A DNA stretch of 48,965 bases from positions 1-48,965 of the forward strand of contig JAPPMO010000060.1 of NCBI GenBank assembly GCA_028873975.1. The letters run 5' to 3'. A program made the translations under genes and the position numbers. This document shows, piece after piece, positions 18,265 through 28,026 of the stretch. The notes below the pieces were generated by a model that saw nothing but the letters and a program-made list of their open reading frames with translations, made no database searches and was not told where the DNA came from. The DNA is from Chloroflexota bacterium. GTDB lineage: Bacteria; Chloroflexota; Anaerolineae; Aggregatilineales; Phototrophicaceae. How positions within the stretch are numbered: the stretch's first letter is position 1; the number at the start of each line of letters is the position of its first letter.

Positions 18265-20625
18265 ATGCAGGAATTGCAACGGGCGATTGATGATCTACGT
18301 CATCGAGCGCGCCGCACTACCGACCCGCATGCCTTGACTGAGCTTGAACAAGAAGCTCGCGACCTGTTGACGGAAGCCAAAAACACCCCTCTGGAAGCGA
18401 TCGCGCAGGCGCTCTTTTCCGAAATCGCCAGCAGCAGCCAAAGCGGATCACAAAGCAATATCGCGGCGATCCGCGGTCTGGTGCGCCGCGCGCGCATCCG
18501 AATCGAGATCGCCGGCGACGATGACGATGTCGACGAAGCTATCGACATTCTAGCGGACGCCTTGCAGCTTGATCCCAGCAATCCTGATGCGGTCAACCTG
18601 CTGCGACAAGCGAGCAAGCATAGCGCGCAGGCAAAACAGCGTGTGCAGGAGTTGTTCGCGCGTCACAATATCCTCTCCGCGCCGTCGCAGGGCATGACAA
18701 CAACGCGAGTGCCAAATGTGGATGCGACGCGAGACGCTTCCGCAGCTGCCGGCTATGCGCCGCCAACGACGCCGGCGCAGCCGTCCCCGCCGGCAAGCCA
18801 CCCTGCCGAAGAACTGAGCGCGCAGGCAAGCGTCTCGCTGGACGATCTGCTGTCGCGCTTGACCGAATACTATTATTCGGGCGAGTACCAGCAGACCATC
18901 GATATCGCCAACCGCATCCTGGCCATCCAGTCAAATAACCCTACAGCCCTGGAATACCGGGAAAAATCCGAAGACAACTTGATCCGCGGCATCGTGCCCG
19001 ATCATCGGATTCCCTTCGAGGCGCGGGTCGCCTATAACCGCGCCAACTCGCTAGTGCGCGCCGGCAACTACGAACAAGCCTCGGGTTTGTACCGTGAGGC
19101 GCGTGAACTCGCGGAACGCGACGGCATCCTGACCTGGAAGGACGTGGAGCAAGCGCTGCTGGATATACAAGACTTGGCTCTAGCCCGGGAACTGCTGTCG
19201 GATGGCGACCGCTTGATGGCGAACGACAGTTTTTCCGAAGCTCTGCGCAAGTACGAAGGCGCTTTGCGCGTGGTGCCCAACGATCCACAGGCGGAGGAAC
19301 GTCTGGAAATGGTCCGGCGGGTCCAACGAGACGTCGACCAGATCTCCGTCAACATGAACACGATTGGCGGCACGCTTGAGGAGCAGGTTGCCCAGATTAG
19401 CAGTGTGCGCACTTTGTTATCGCACGGGCGGCAGCTCTTGCCCAATAGCCAGCGCCTGGCGCAGATTCAGCACGAACTGGATACAAAGCTGGCCGCGATT
19501 CGCAGCCAGGTCAACGATCAAGCGCAACTGACCATGAACCACGCTAACAACGCAACCACGCTTGACGAACGCATTCTGCTGATGAATGCCGCCATTAAGC
19601 TAGTTGAGTTGGGCTTGGAGCTAGACCCCACCGACGGCGCATTCGCCGAATTATTGATGCGGGCGCGCAACCTGCAAGCCGACAGCAGCCGCGCGCAACA
19701 AGTCATAAAGCGCGCGCAGGCGCTGGTCACGCAGAATTTCGATGCCGAATTGGCGCAGGCCCGTCAAATGCTGGCGGAGCTTGTGGGTGAATACGCGCAA
19801 GACGAACGCTATCGCAGCACGGTGAACGACCTTTTCACGCGCTACCTGGAGCGCGCGGACGAAGCGCTGCAAGAAGGCAATATGCGCGATGCCAAGACCT
19901 GGCTGGAGGCCATGCGCGAGGAACCCTTCCGCATTCTGGGCAGGCGCACCGATCTTTCTCGCGTCGAAACCGTGATACGCCGTCATCGAAACCGCGGTCG
20001 CATCGTCACGCTAATCGTGATAACCATTCTCCTGGGCATGGGCAGCATCACCGTTGTCATGGCGCGGGGCCAGTGGGAGCCGATACTCTTCCCGACGCCG
20101 ACTCATACGCCAACAGCGACTCACACACCAACAGCGACTCATACGCCGACGATCACGCCCACGCCGACGGACACCTTCACGCCGACCCACAGTCCAACGC
20201 CCACCGCCACGCCAACGGCTACGCCGCCACCGACCCAGACCTACACGCCGACATATACATTTACGCCGTCATATACGCCAACAAACACTTACACGCCGAC
20301 CGTGACGCCAACAGCCACAAATACGCCAACCGCTACCAACACCCCGACGGTGACGCCGACGCCCCCGGAATTGTGCCGCGCCGTTGTTTTGGGCCAAAAC
20401 GGAATAAACTTGCGCTGGCGCCCCAAACGTTCATCCGAACAGGTCGCCCGCATCCCGCCCGCGACAATCGTGCCGATATTGCAGCAGCAGCGGGAAGAAG
20501 ACACTGTAAACGGACCGATCTGGTATTACGTTCGGGTCCGGATCGTGGACAGCGATTTGACCGGCTGGATCCGCAATGACACAGTGACCCCGATTACCGG
20601 TTCGGAATGCCCGGTGCTTCCCTGA
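18265..20625 (+). CDS. TPR-like/TM/Thr-Pro linker/SH3b surface protein
   Basis: 786 residues. The N-terminal 575 residues are helical and TPR-like. Repeated helix pairs include [25 protein letters not shown], [22 protein letters not shown] and [21 protein letters not shown] units. A Pro-rich spacer lies near 160-190. A single membrane helix (about 580-600, [19 protein letters not shown]) separates this from an extracytoplasmic tail: about 95 residues of Thr-Pro repeats (607-702) and a C-terminal SH3b domain ([50 protein letters not shown]). The polarity predicts cytoplasmic TPRs and an outward SH3b module that could bind the cell wall or S-layer. The plan recurs in Chloroflexota. The gene has no operon partner. 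The AAGGGAT region ahead of the ATG may be the ribosome site. Confidence 0.75.
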   Translation: MQELQRAIDDLRHRARRTTDPHALTELEQEARDLLTEAKNTPLEAIAQALFSEIASSSQSGSQSNIAAIRGLVRRARIRIEIAGDDDDVDEAIDILADALQLDPSNPDAVNLLRQASKHSAQAKQRVQELFARHNILSAPSQGMTTTRVPNVDATRDASAAAGYAPPTTPAQPSPPASHPAEELSAQASVSLDDLLSRLTEYYYSGEYQQTIDIANRILAIQSNNPTALEYREKSEDNLIRGIVPDHRIPFEARVAYNRANSLVRAGNYEQASGLYREARELAERDGILTWKDVEQALLDIQDLALARELLSDGDRLMANDSFSEALRKYEGALRVVPNDPQAEERLEMVRRVQRDVDQISVNMNTIGGTLEEQVAQISSVRTLLSHGRQLLPNSQRLAQIQHELDTKLAAIRSQVNDQAQLTMNHANNATTLDERILLMNAAIKLVELGLELDPTDGAFAELLMRARNLQADSSRAQQVIKRAQALVTQNFDAELAQARQMLAELVGEYAQDERYRSTVNDLFTRYLERADEALQEGNMRDAKTWLEAMREEPFRILGRRTDLSRVETVIRRHRNRGRIVTLIVITILLGMGSITVVMARGQWEPILFPTPTHTPTATHTPTATHTPTITPTPTDTFTPTHSPTPTATPTATPPPTQTYTPTYTFTPSYTPTNTYTPTVTPTATNTPTATNTPTVTPTPPELCRAVVLGQNGINLRWRPKRSSEQVARIPPATIVPILQQQREEDTVNGPIWYYVRVRIVDSDLTGWIRNDTVTPITGSECPVLP

Positions 20626-20799
20626 TTCAACAAAAACATGATTGTTTGTATGTTTCGGGGGGCTAACAGGTAGCCCCTGCGGATTTCGGCCTGGTTGCAG
20701 AGGGCGCTTGGCGAGTTTATTAAAGGGAGTTGCCTGGCATCCCGGTTGATGTTATGGAAACCGGTCAAATGTATATCGAAGCGATCCGGAAACCGCATC
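20626..20799. other. Convergent intergenic gap with small hairpin
   Basis: The gap lies between the TPR/SH3b gene and the convergent SDR gene. A 7-bp hairpin, GGGGCTA (20659-20665) and TAGCCCC (20671-20677), is present but no T-run follows on either strand. It may still be a weak bidirectional transcription stop. Confidence 0.3.
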
Positions 20800-21570
20800 C
20801 TACCAAGAGGTATAACCCCCGTCGACCACCAGATTCGTGCCCGTCGCGAATTTCGCGGCCGGCGATGCCAAATAGTGGATAGCGTTGGCGATATCTTCCG
20901 GCTCGCCGATGCGGCCCATGGGCGTCATTTCGTGCCAAGCCGCTTTCCACTCCGAGTTGCTGAGGGCGGGCATGGTCATATCGGTGCCGATATAGCCCGG
21001 CGAGACGCAGTTGACGCGGAGTCCGCGATCGGCCCATTCCGCAGCCAGCGACTTGGTCAAGAGGATGACGCCGGCTTTTGCCGCATTGTAATGCGCTTGC
21101 GGCTGCGGCTTATTCACGATCATGCCCGACATGGAGGCCAAGTTGACAATAACGCCGCTGCCGCGTTCCAGCATGTGCCTGCCCAAGGCGCGGCAGCACC
21201 AGAAAACGCCATTGAGATTGACGTTCATCATGTTGAGCCAGTCTTCATCGCTGCATTCTTCCGCAGCCACCGCCTGGGCAATGCCGGCATTGCAGACCAG
21301 AATGTCGATCTGCGGGAAAACCGAAAGCGCGGACGCGGCCATGGCCTTGACGCTTTCCGGCGACCGCACATCGACCTCGATGAACATCGACTTGCGCCCC
21401 ATGGATTCGATCTCCGCCGCAGCGGCTCTGCCGTTCTCGGCGATAAATTCCGCCACAATCACGTCAGCCCCCGCCCCGGCGAATACCCGCGCTGTCGCCA
21501 AGCCAATGCCCCGACCCGCGCCGGTAATCAGCGCCGTTTGCCCACTCAGATCGAAGTCCGGATTACTCAT
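20800..21570 (-). CDS. Short-chain dehydrogenase/reductase (classical SDR)
   Basis: A 256-residue NAD(P)-dependent oxidoreductase. The cofactor motif TGAGRGIG lies at residues 16-23, NAG at 94-96, the catalytic Ser in LASMSGM (about 146-148), and Tyr161 and Lys165 in HYNAAK. PGYIGTDM and VVDGGYTSW complete the classical fold. An acidic DVRS after strand 3 is also typical. An ATG at 21570 with AGGAAGAG upstream is preferred to the longer in-frame start at 21609. The substrate cannot be assigned; the sequence resembles the FabG, sugar and polyol dehydrogenase branches. There is no operon partner. Confidence 0.85.
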   Translation of the reverse strand: MSNPDFDLSGQTALITGAGRGIGLATARVFAGAGADVIVAEFIAENGRAAAAEIESMGRKSMFIEVDVRSPESVKAMAASALSVFPQIDILVCNAGIAQAVAAEECSDEDWLNMMNVNLNGVFWCCRALGRHMLERGSGVIVNLASMSGMIVNKPQPQAHYNAAKAGVILLTKSLAAEWADRGLRVNCVSPGYIGTDMTMPALSNSEWKAAWHEMTPMGRIGEPEDIANAIHYLASPAAKFATGTNLVVDGGYTSW

Positions 21571-21645
21571 GTCGATTCTCTTCCTGTTATATGTCAGAAG
21601 TAGTTCCAAGTAAGTAATGAGAATTGCGAAAACGCCGCTTTTCTA

Positions 21646-21688
21646 CCCCATCCCCGGCCCTTCCCCGAATCATCAGAGAAGGGTGACC
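21646..21688. repeat. G/C-tract hairpin repeat, copy 2
   Basis: CCCCATCCCCGGCCCTTCCCC followed by a spacer and GAAGGGTGACCC. It matches the reverse complement of 173-217 apart from the loop. It lies in the 398-base gap between the SDR gene and moaA, which holds no gene. Confidence 0.7.
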
Positions 21689-21844
21689 CGACGTTGAAGT
21701 TCGAATGTCCCGCAGAATTCGCATGATTGACTTGGTTCTACTGAGACGCAATCTGCGCGACAATACCACAGGAGCGCAAGCCATTGCAAGTTTAATAGAC
21801 AAGGGTAGTGTATCGAAATCGGATGAAATTAAAATAATTCATTT

Positions 21845-21916
21845 CACACAAATGCGCAAAGAACGCGGAGAGTAGCAATACTGTGGAATTATTCTCGGTG
21901 TCATCGGTGGTTAAGA
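21845..21916. repeat. ACCACAGAG-type inverted repeat, copy A
   Basis: The left arm, CACAAATGCGCAAAGAACGC, and the right arm, ATTCTCGGTGTCATCGGTGG then TTAAG, form an imperfect inverted pair. They are related to three other copies in the window (23195-23373, 30096-30275, 37867-37941). All are intergenic and non-coding. No transposase is present. Confidence 0.6.
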
Positions 21917-21968
21917 TTGCCTGTTTCAATCGAAAAGGATACCAAGGCTACAGGTCAAATGAAGCGCG

Positions 21969-22988
21969 CTAGCCGCCGATGTGGTACATCTCGACTTTCT
22001 TCCGCCGGTCGCGCATCTCGTCGGTCAGGGAGTTGCGGATCTCGGAATAGCGGTCAATGCGATCACCCCAAGTTTGGCGAAGGATTTCTTCCAGTTCAGC
22101 GTCTGTCGCGCCCGCGCGCAAGGGATCGCGCAAGCTGAGGCCTTCCGTCGCGAACAGGCAGGTGAATATCAATCCTTCCGGCGAGAGTCTCATGCGCGTA
22201 CAGGAACCACAGAAAGGCTGTGTCACCGAGCAGATCAGCCCAATTTCGCCCCCGCCATCAACATAGCGGTAGCGCCGGGCAACCTCGCCAAAATAATTGC
22301 TGGCAACCGGTTCCAGGGGCATGGCGGCATGGACGCGCTCGACGATCTCGCGCGCTGGCACAACCTCGTCCATCTTCCAGCCATTCTTGTTGCCGACATC
22401 CATATACTCGATGAAACGCAATATATGCCCGCGATCCTTGAAAAAGCGCGCCAAGTCAACAACCGTATGGTCGTTCAGGCCGCGCTGAACGACGGCGTTG
22501 ATCTTTAGAGGGCTAAAGCCAGCCTCTTCAGCCGCGTATATGCCCGCGAGCACCTTGTCCACTCCGGAACGGCCGCCATTCATTTTGCGGAAGATCTCGT
22601 CATCCAGCGTATCCAGGCTGATCGTCAAGCGCTTTAATCCAGCCGCCCTCAAAACGTCAATCTTCTGGGGCAACAGATAGGCATTGCTTGTCATCGCCAG
22701 GTCTTCGACGCCCTCCAGCGCGTCCAGCATGGAAACCAGGCGCTCAATGTCTTGACGAAGCAGGGGCTCTCCGCCAGTCAGGCGGATTTTCACCGCGCCC
22801 AATCTGACGATGATCCGGGTCAACCGAGTGATCTCTTCAAATGTCAGCAGCTGTGGCTTGGGCAAGAACTGATAACGCTCGCCGAAGATTTCCGCGGGCA
22901 TGCAATATGGACAGCGAAAATTGCAGCGGTCGGTGACGGAAATGCGCAGGTCGCGCAGCGGTCGGTCGAATTGATCGATTAGGGTCAT
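21969..22988 (-). CDS. moaA: GTP 3',8-cyclase MoaA
   Basis: A 339-residue radical-SAM enzyme for the first step of molybdenum cofactor synthesis, converting GTP to 3',8-cyclo-7,8-dihydro-GTP. The N-terminal [4Fe-4S] motif CNFRCPYC (C22, C26, C29) follows RISVTDR; the LTGGEPLLR SAM-binding block and the TNAYLL-type core follow. The C-terminal second cluster is CSVTQPFCGSC...FTC (about 245-275). The protein ends in YHIGG, the conserved terminal Gly-Gly. The length is normal. No other moa, mob or moe gene is in the window, so the rest of the pathway must lie elsewhere. It is flanked by repeat-rich gaps on both sides. Confidence 0.95.
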   Translation of the reverse strand: MTLIDQFDRPLRDLRISVTDRCNFRCPYCMPAEIFGERYQFLPKPQLLTFEEITRLTRIIVRLGAVKIRLTGGEPLLRQDIERLVSMLDALEGVEDLAMTSNAYLLPQKIDVLRAAGLKRLTISLDTLDDEIFRKMNGGRSGVDKVLAGIYAAEEAGFSPLKINAVVQRGLNDHTVVDLARFFKDRGHILRFIEYMDVGNKNGWKMDEVVPAREIVERVHAAMPLEPVASNYFGEVARRYRYVDGGGEIGLICSVTQPFCGSCTRMRLSPEGLIFTCLFATEGLSLRDPLRAGATDAELEEILRQTWGDRIDRYSEIRNSLTDEMRDRRKKVEMYHIGG

Positions 22989-23528
22989 CTGGAGCGGTCA
23001 ATTCTGATAATTGGCTCAATAGTGTATAAACAGGCGTCCATTTGCGCAAGCCTGCGAGTTCGCGCGCTGGCGCAGGCAACGGCGGAAGGCGCGCCTCCGG
23101 CAAACGCGCGGACATACAGTCAGTATAGGTCAATTGTCTTAGAATTGGCTATGAATGGTATTTCGGGGCCAGGGCAATCGCATCAAATTTTTTTCAACAC
23201 AGAGAGCGCAGAGCGCACAGAGTTCATTAGTGTTCAGACGACATTTCTTCTAAAATCCGAGACTAAGCATAAAAAAGAGTGATAAGCGAAACGTGATTTT
23301 TCACTCGAAAACACAGTTGAAATAAGACATTTTATGTTTTTCTCTGTGCCCTCTGTGTTCTCTGTGGTTAATATTCAGTTTAGATTCCCATCCTTTCAGC
23401 CGCTATCATTTTGATGCGATCGCCCTGATTTTGGGGCGTGTTCATAGGCTGGAAGCGTGCCTGACCATTGTCCTCAGCGGCGCCAGTGGCTAAGCTACTC
23501 ATTGGGTGTCTACCTATTTGGATGAGCA
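22989..23528. other. 540-base gap holding inverted repeat copy B
   Basis: No credible gene is seen. The middle holds an inverted element: AACACAGAGAGCGCAGAGCG at 23196-23215 and TCTCTGTGCCCTCTGTGTTC, TCTGTGGTTAAT at 23341-23372, about 115 bases apart and bordering AT-rich DNA. This is the best-conserved of four copies. Nothing else is recognised; the final 40 bases are the leader of the threonine synthase-like gene. Confidence 0.6.
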
Positions 23529-24605
23529 ATGACGACCATTCGATGCAATTCATGCGGCGAGCCCGCTTCGGCTCTTGCCTGGCGCTGCAGGACCTGCGGC
23601 GGATCCTTGGATCTCGCTGGTCTGCGGGCCTTCGATCCCAACCTGATCCAGCGCGATGACTATTCCTTGTGGCGCTACTCGGCGATGTTGCCGGTGCAAA
23701 AACGCTTCAGCCTGGGCGAAGGCATGACGCCCCTGACGCCGGTCGAGCTGGATGGGGATTCGGTTCTCGCCAAACTTGACTATCTTAATCCCACCGGCTC
23801 GTACAAGGACCGTGGCAGTACGACCCTGATGAATCACATTGCCGGCTTTGACGTGACCGAAGTCATCGATAATTCATCGGGCAATGCGGGGGCGTCGATC
23901 GCCGCCTATGCCAGCCTGGCGGGCATCGCCGCTCGGATTTATGTGCCAGCCGCGACAGCCGTCGAAAGCAAGAAACGGTTAATCCGCCTGTTCGGCGGCG
24001 CTATCGTCGAATCGCAGCGGCCGATCGCTGATGTTTATGCTGCCGCGGACTCTATCACTTATGCCAGCCACGCCTGGAGTCCCTGGTTTGTGCTGGGCCA
24101 GATGACGGCCGCTTGGGAGACTTGGGAGCAAATGGGCGGTCGCGCGCCGGATGTTGTGGCGACGCCCATTGGACATGGCGGCTTGTTCCTCGGCTTCTAT
24201 CGCGGTTTCCGGGCGCTGCGGGAAGCGGGTTTGATCGAATCGATGCCGCGCATGATCGCCGTGCAATCGAGCGGCGTGGACCCCATCGTCCAGGGTTGGG
24301 AACAGGGACTGGAGTCGCCCCCGGCAATAAGCGCGAGACCCAGCGTCGCGGATGGCATCCTGGTCGACGTGCCCGTGCGCGGGGCGCAGATTCTCTCCGC
24401 CCTGTACCAGACGGACGGATTTGCTCTGCGCGTTGACAATGAGGCCATCAGAGCCGCGCAAAGGCGCATGACCCGGAAGGGATTGATTGTCGAAATGACC
24501 AGCGCCGTCGTTGCTGCCGCCCTGCCGCAGATTCGCCAAAGAACCGGCGGCGATGCTGCCGTGGTGCTGGCATTCACCGGCAACGGACTGAAGAACCTGG
24601 CTTAA
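23529..24605 (+). CDS. Threonine synthase-like PLP-dependent lyase
   Basis: A 358-residue fold type II PLP enzyme. An N-terminal zinc ribbon (C6-x2-C9 ... C20-x2-C23) precedes the catalytic domain. K93 in NPTGSYKDRG is the PLP Schiff-base lysine. DNSSGNAGASIAAYASLAGI is the phosphate and substrate loop, and VVLAFTGNGLKN is the C-terminal phosphate-binding strand. The zinc ribbon is common in the short archaeal-type threonine synthases (class II), which convert O-phosphohomoserine to threonine. PLP paralogues acting on other beta- or gamma-elimination substrates cannot be excluded, so no gene symbol is given. The gene is not next to hom or thrB. A strong start signal is not evident; GGATGAGC precedes the ATG. 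Confidence 0.8.
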   Translation: MTTIRCNSCGEPASALAWRCRTCGGSLDLAGLRAFDPNLIQRDDYSLWRYSAMLPVQKRFSLGEGMTPLTPVELDGDSVLAKLDYLNPTGSYKDRGSTTLMNHIAGFDVTEVIDNSSGNAGASIAAYASLAGIAARIYVPAATAVESKKRLIRLFGGAIVESQRPIADVYAAADSITYASHAWSPWFVLGQMTAAWETWEQMGGRAPDVVATPIGHGGLFLGFYRGFRALREAGLIESMPRMIAVQSSGVDPIVQGWEQGLESPPAISARPSVADGILVDVPVRGAQILSALYQTDGFALRVDNEAIRAAQRRMTRKGLIVEMTSAVVAAALPQIRQRTGGDAAVVLAFTGNGLKNLA

Positions 24606-24691
24606 GACTTCCGCCCTGGAGCAGCCTCGTCGCGGGACTTCTATTGTATAATGCTGCGATGTAGGCTCGGCCGACGACGAGATGACGTCTT

Positions 24692-25777
24692 ATGTCCATG
24701 GATCTGTTCCGCCAATTGCTGGAAGCGCAACGGCTCGCGCAAGCGGACCTCTTGCGGCGGCGCGGCGTGGTTGGCGTCGCTATCGGCTTCCGCAGCTACA
24801 ACGAACGCAGCACTGACCAACTGGCTGTTTCTGTGCTGGTCCAACAAAAGAAACCGGTCGAGGCGCTCAGCGAAGACGACCTGGTCCCGCAGCAAGTCAA
24901 CGGCATGCGAACGGATGTCGTCGAAGTCGGCCGTCTGGAAGCGCATGTCGACCCCCGGGATCGTTTTCGACCGAACATTCCAGCCGGCGTCAGCATCGGG
25001 CACTATATGGTCACAGCGGGTACGCTCGGCGCAGTCGTCTTCGATCGCAATACCGGCGAGCCTTTGCTCCTCTCCAACAATCACGTGCTGGCAAACAGCA
25101 ATGACGCGGTCATCGGCGATGCCATCTTGCAGCCGGGTCCTACAGATCATGGCGTCCGTCCCGATGACATCGTCGCCAAATTGCACCGTTTCGAAAAGCT
25201 GCGCTTTTACGGCGACTACGGGCAGGGACCGGCGCCGCCGACCACTTCACCGCCACTCTTGCCAGGGGGCGGCTGCGACATTGTCGAGCTCTTTGTCAAC
25301 GTGGGCAATGCCCTGGCGAAGATCAACGGCTCGGCAAAACGGCTGACAAGCGTGCCAGCGCCAAAAGCGCAGACCTCGGATAGGACGATCTTCCCCAACC
25401 AGGTTGACGCGGCGCTGGCGCGACCCAACAATCCCATGCTCTTCCAGCACGATATCGCGACCATCGGCAGGCCCAACGGCGTCAAGCGCCCGCAATTGGG
25501 CATGCAGATACGAAAGTTCGGGCGCACCACCGGCTATACCGAAGGCAAGATTATGCTGATGAACGCGACCGTCGATGTCTCCTACGGCGAAGACAAGCAA
25601 GCGCGCTTTGTCGGCCAGGTCATCACGTCGCCCATGAGCCAAGGTGGCGATTCCGGCGCCTTGATCATCGAAGAGGACAGCCTGCAAGCGGTGGGGCTGC
25701 TCTTCGCCGGTTCGCGCCGGGCGACGATTTTCACCCCGATGGATGTCGTGCTCGATGTGATGGATGTCGATCTCTGA
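24692..25777 (+). CDS. NAL1-like trypsin-fold serine protease
   Basis: A 361-residue protein whose signatures fit a trypsin-fold protease of the bacterial NAL1-like type: VGVAIGFR then AVSVLVQQKKP in an N-terminal domain, the catalytic His in SNNHVLA (H131), a probable Asp in NQVDAALARP (about D238), and the nucleophile in SQGGDSGALI (S321). GRTTGYTEGKI precedes the Ser block. There is no signal peptide, so it is probably cytoplasmic. Plant NAL1 is a processing protease; the bacterial targets are unknown. A TATAAT (24647-24652) lies 40 bases upstream but no -35 is visible. It converges on the hydrolase pseudogene. Confidence 0.75.
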   Translation: MSMDLFRQLLEAQRLAQADLLRRRGVVGVAIGFRSYNERSTDQLAVSVLVQQKKPVEALSEDDLVPQQVNGMRTDVVEVGRLEAHVDPRDRFRPNIPAGVSIGHYMVTAGTLGAVVFDRNTGEPLLLSNNHVLANSNDAVIGDAILQPGPTDHGVRPDDIVAKLHRFEKLRFYGDYGQGPAPPTTSPPLLPGGGCDIVELFVNVGNALAKINGSAKRLTSVPAPKAQTSDRTIFPNQVDAALARPNNPMLFQHDIATIGRPNGVKRPQLGMQIRKFGRTTGYTEGKIMLMNATVDVSYGEDKQARFVGQVITSPMSQGGDSGALIIEEDSLQAVGLLFAGSRRATIFTPMDVVLDVMDVDL

Positions 25778-25783
25778 TTTGAC

Positions 25784-26441
25784 TCAAGCGTCGTCCAGAT
25801 CGTCAATGGCCTGATAGACGAGATTGGGGACGATCGATCGCGGCGGATGCGGCTGCGTCGACCACATCTGCGTCATCAGCAGTATGACCAGTTGCTCGCG
25901 CGGGTCAACCACAAAATAAGTGGCTGCCGCGCCAGCCCAGCCGTATTCGCCCGGGGAGCTATAGCCGTTGGCTTGATTCTCGGAATTGCTGGTCGACAGG
26001 ATGAAAAGGATCATTGCCGCTGGGGAAGCCCGACATGTGCGTCAGCAGGTGAAAGACGGTCATGGGCGGATCCTGCTCCACCGTGCGAAGGAGGCGATCG
26101 GATACATGACTGAAGACCTTCATTTTGCCGATGCTTGGTATGTATTTGGCGACGGGATCATGCAACTGCAAGCGCCCTTCGTCGTGCAGCATCATCAGCG
26201 CCAGGCTGACGATGGGCTTGGTCATGCTATAGATACGGAAGAGCGCGTCGGCTTCCACCGGGCGGTCGGCTTCGATATCCATCAAGCCGTGGGTACTGTG
26301 ATGGACCAGTTTTCCGCGGCGCTGCGCCAGGGCGACAATGCCCGGCAGCTTGTTGCCGGCGACTCCGCGCTCGAGGTATTCGCTGATACGCCGCAGGCGC
26401 TCGCTCGACATGCCCAGGTCTTCGGCTGGGGAAACGATCAT
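25784..26441 (-). pseudogene. Serine hydrolase (beta-lactamase family), internally deleted
   Basis: Two frames of one class C beta-lactamase/EstB-like hydrolase gene. The N-terminal part (ATG 26441, AAGGGA upstream) contains the SxxK active site (YSMTKP), DPVAKYIPSI and the HLLTHMSGF block. It then runs out of frame. The C-terminal part (another frame, to the stop at 25784) contains SPGEYGWAGAAATYFVVDPREQLVILLMTQ, which is the C-terminus of the same family. The middle 180-200 residues expected in a roughly 380-residue enzyme, including the YxN motif, are absent. The two ends meet within about 30 bases of 26010. The loss looks like one internal deletion rather than an assembly slip. The product should be inactive. 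Confidence 0.75.
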
Positions 26442-26523
26442 CGGCTTTTCCCTTTTGAATAGCGTTTCCACTTCAACAGATCATCACGGCATCAAGGCGC
26501 GCGGGACTCCGCAATCATAAATC

Positions 26524-26552
26524 AAAAGGCGCCCCCAGATGGCAGCGCCTTT
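26524..26552 (-). terminator. Intrinsic terminator after the SPFH gene
   Basis: The stem AAAGGCGC (26525-26532) and GCGCCTTT (26545-26552) has a 12-base loop. T-rich bases follow on both strands, so it may act in both directions. It lies 27 bases beyond the stop of the SPFH gene and before the hydrolase start. Confidence 0.65.
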
Positions 26553-26578
26553 GTGTTTTGCGAATATGACTTGCCGCG

Positions 26579-27616
26579 CTAGCCGCTGGCGCCGATGTTG
26601 GGCTGCGGCGCCTCGAAGTCCGCGCCCAGTTCCGCGAAGTCATCGACGTTGAAGATGAAGGGCGAGTCCGACGGCAGCAGCGCGAAGGTCACGTTGTCCG
26701 ACAGATTGGCGACATAGAGGTACTGGATCAGGTTGGGATTGGCGGCGATCTGGTCGCTGATCACGCGCAGGGCTTCCGCTTCGGCTTGGGCTTCGATCAA
26801 GCGGGCGTTGGCGCGACCGCGCGCTTCCTGCTCGGCCGCATCAGCGCGACCGCTGGCTTCGGTTTGCACGCGTTCCGCTTCGGTGCGGGCGCGTTGCAGC
26901 TTCTGATCCTCGATCTGTTTCTCTTCGATCGATTGCGCGAAGGCATCGTTGAAATCGATCTGGCGAACCAGCAGCGAAGTCAGTGTCAAGCCTTGTTCCA
27001 AAATACGCTCTCCCACCAGCTCGGATATGCGCCCGCCCAGCGCTTCACGCTCCAAGCCGTAGATGGCTTCCGCTTCGAATTGCGAAACGACATCGCGGGC
27101 CACCGCGCGGACAGTGGGACGGATGAAATCGGATTCGTAACGACTCTGCCAATTCAAATGGATGAAATTGACATCTTCACGATCAATACGATAGAGCACG
27201 GTGATGTCCAGGCGAATTTCCTGACCGTCGACGGTCAGCGCTTCCACGGCATCGTTGCCTTGTATCCGGCCTTCGGTGGTGATGCCGGACATGGTGTATT
27301 CTTGCTGATCGGTCGGGTAGATGATGAATTCCTGCAAACCCGGGATGATGATCGAGGTGCCCGGCGCCCGCGCCGGATCTTCCAATTCACCGGAAAGCAC
27401 GTTGACGATGACCGCCGCGCGCGCCGGCGGCACGATCAGGATGCCCGAACTGACGATAAAGAGCACGATGCCGCCGACGAAACCCACCAGCGCCAGCAGT
27501 ACCCCGCCGCGCGCCGACCGTCCTTGGGAAGCCAGGGTGAAGGTGAAAGCGACGCCGAGGATGCCCACGCCAAAAGCCAGTATGGCGACTACTTGTAAGA
27601 TTGAACCAAAGTTCAT
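26579..27616 (-). CDS. Prohibitin-like SPFH/band 7 membrane protein
   Basis: 345 residues. Two N-terminal membrane segments (about 5-30, 38-62) precede the SPFH domain (about 63-240: PPARAAVIVNVLSGE, PGTSIIIPGLQEFIIYPTDQQEYTM, then TVDGQEIRLDITVLYRID). A coiled Ala/Glu/Arg-rich region follows (about 230-290: RARTEAERVQTEASGRADAAEQEARGR in two stretches), and the tail is acidic. SPFH proteins form ring-like membrane scaffolds; prohibitin relatives hold proteases such as FtsH in complexes, but no such partner is here. AAGGAG lies 6 bases upstream of the ATG. An intrinsic terminator follows. The first TM helix makes it an integral protein with the SPFH domain probably outside or bound to the membrane. 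Confidence 0.88.
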   Translation of the reverse strand: MNFGSILQVVAILAFGVGILGVAFTFTLASQGRSARGGVLLALVGFVGGIVLFIVSSGILIVPPARAAVIVNVLSGELEDPARAPGTSIIIPGLQEFIIYPTDQQEYTMSGITTEGRIQGNDAVEALTVDGQEIRLDITVLYRIDREDVNFIHLNWQSRYESDFIRPTVRAVARDVVSQFEAEAIYGLEREALGGRISELVGERILEQGLTLTSLLVRQIDFNDAFAQSIEEKQIEDQKLQRARTEAERVQTEASGRADAAEQEARGRANARLIEAQAEAEALRVISDQIAANPNLIQYLYVANLSDNVTFALLPSDSPFIFNVDDFAELGADFEAPQPNIGASG

Positions 27617-28026
27617 GACTGCTCCTTGCTAAACTGTCTTGGATTGCTGGGACGATTATAACACAAGACGCGGCTGTTCCCGTTGCCCCAATCTTTAGGG
27701 CTTTGCGCGCGCCAATATCTCTACGTCTTTTGTCGATTTGGGTTGCGCCGCCCGGGCTAAGCGCTCCAGCCGGGGCAGGTGCTGGTTTATGTCCGGGGAA
27801 AACTTTTTCGGACGCAAAGCCTCTTTTGCCAGTTTGCCGCCGCCGACGGAAAAGTTTTTTCGGCAGTTTGGCAATCTGGCGCGTGCCGCTTGAGTTGTTA
27901 AGGCGCAGGTCTGTGCAGGGTAGCATGGATTCGCTTGATGTGGTGAATATAGGGTCGCGTGGATGCAGACCTTCGGGAAAGGCCGGGGATGGGGAGTGGC
28001 GTTGCGGAGGCGGGAAGTTGGTAGGG
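27617..28026. other. 410-base gene-free gap with degenerate repeats
   Basis: No credible gene is seen. It holds a degenerate third copy of the G/C-tract repeat (27968-27996, ending GGCCGGGGATGGGG). It also has two near-identical quasi-palindromic tracts, GGGAAAACTTTTTCGG (about 27797-27812) and GACGGAAAAGTTTTTTCGG (about 27846-27864). The upstream side holds the SPFH promoter region. Confidence 0.5.

Noticed and set aside
20086..20370. Short tandem repeat array (ACGCC-rich units), considered as CRISPR or minisatellite
   Set aside because: It is in frame and encodes the Thr-Pro linker of the TPR/SH3b protein, with synonymous variation and no spacers.
23022..23282. 86-residue plus-strand open frame in the moaA upstream gap
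   Set aside because: It runs through the inverted repeat copy B, shows no family-like sequence and has no ribosome site.
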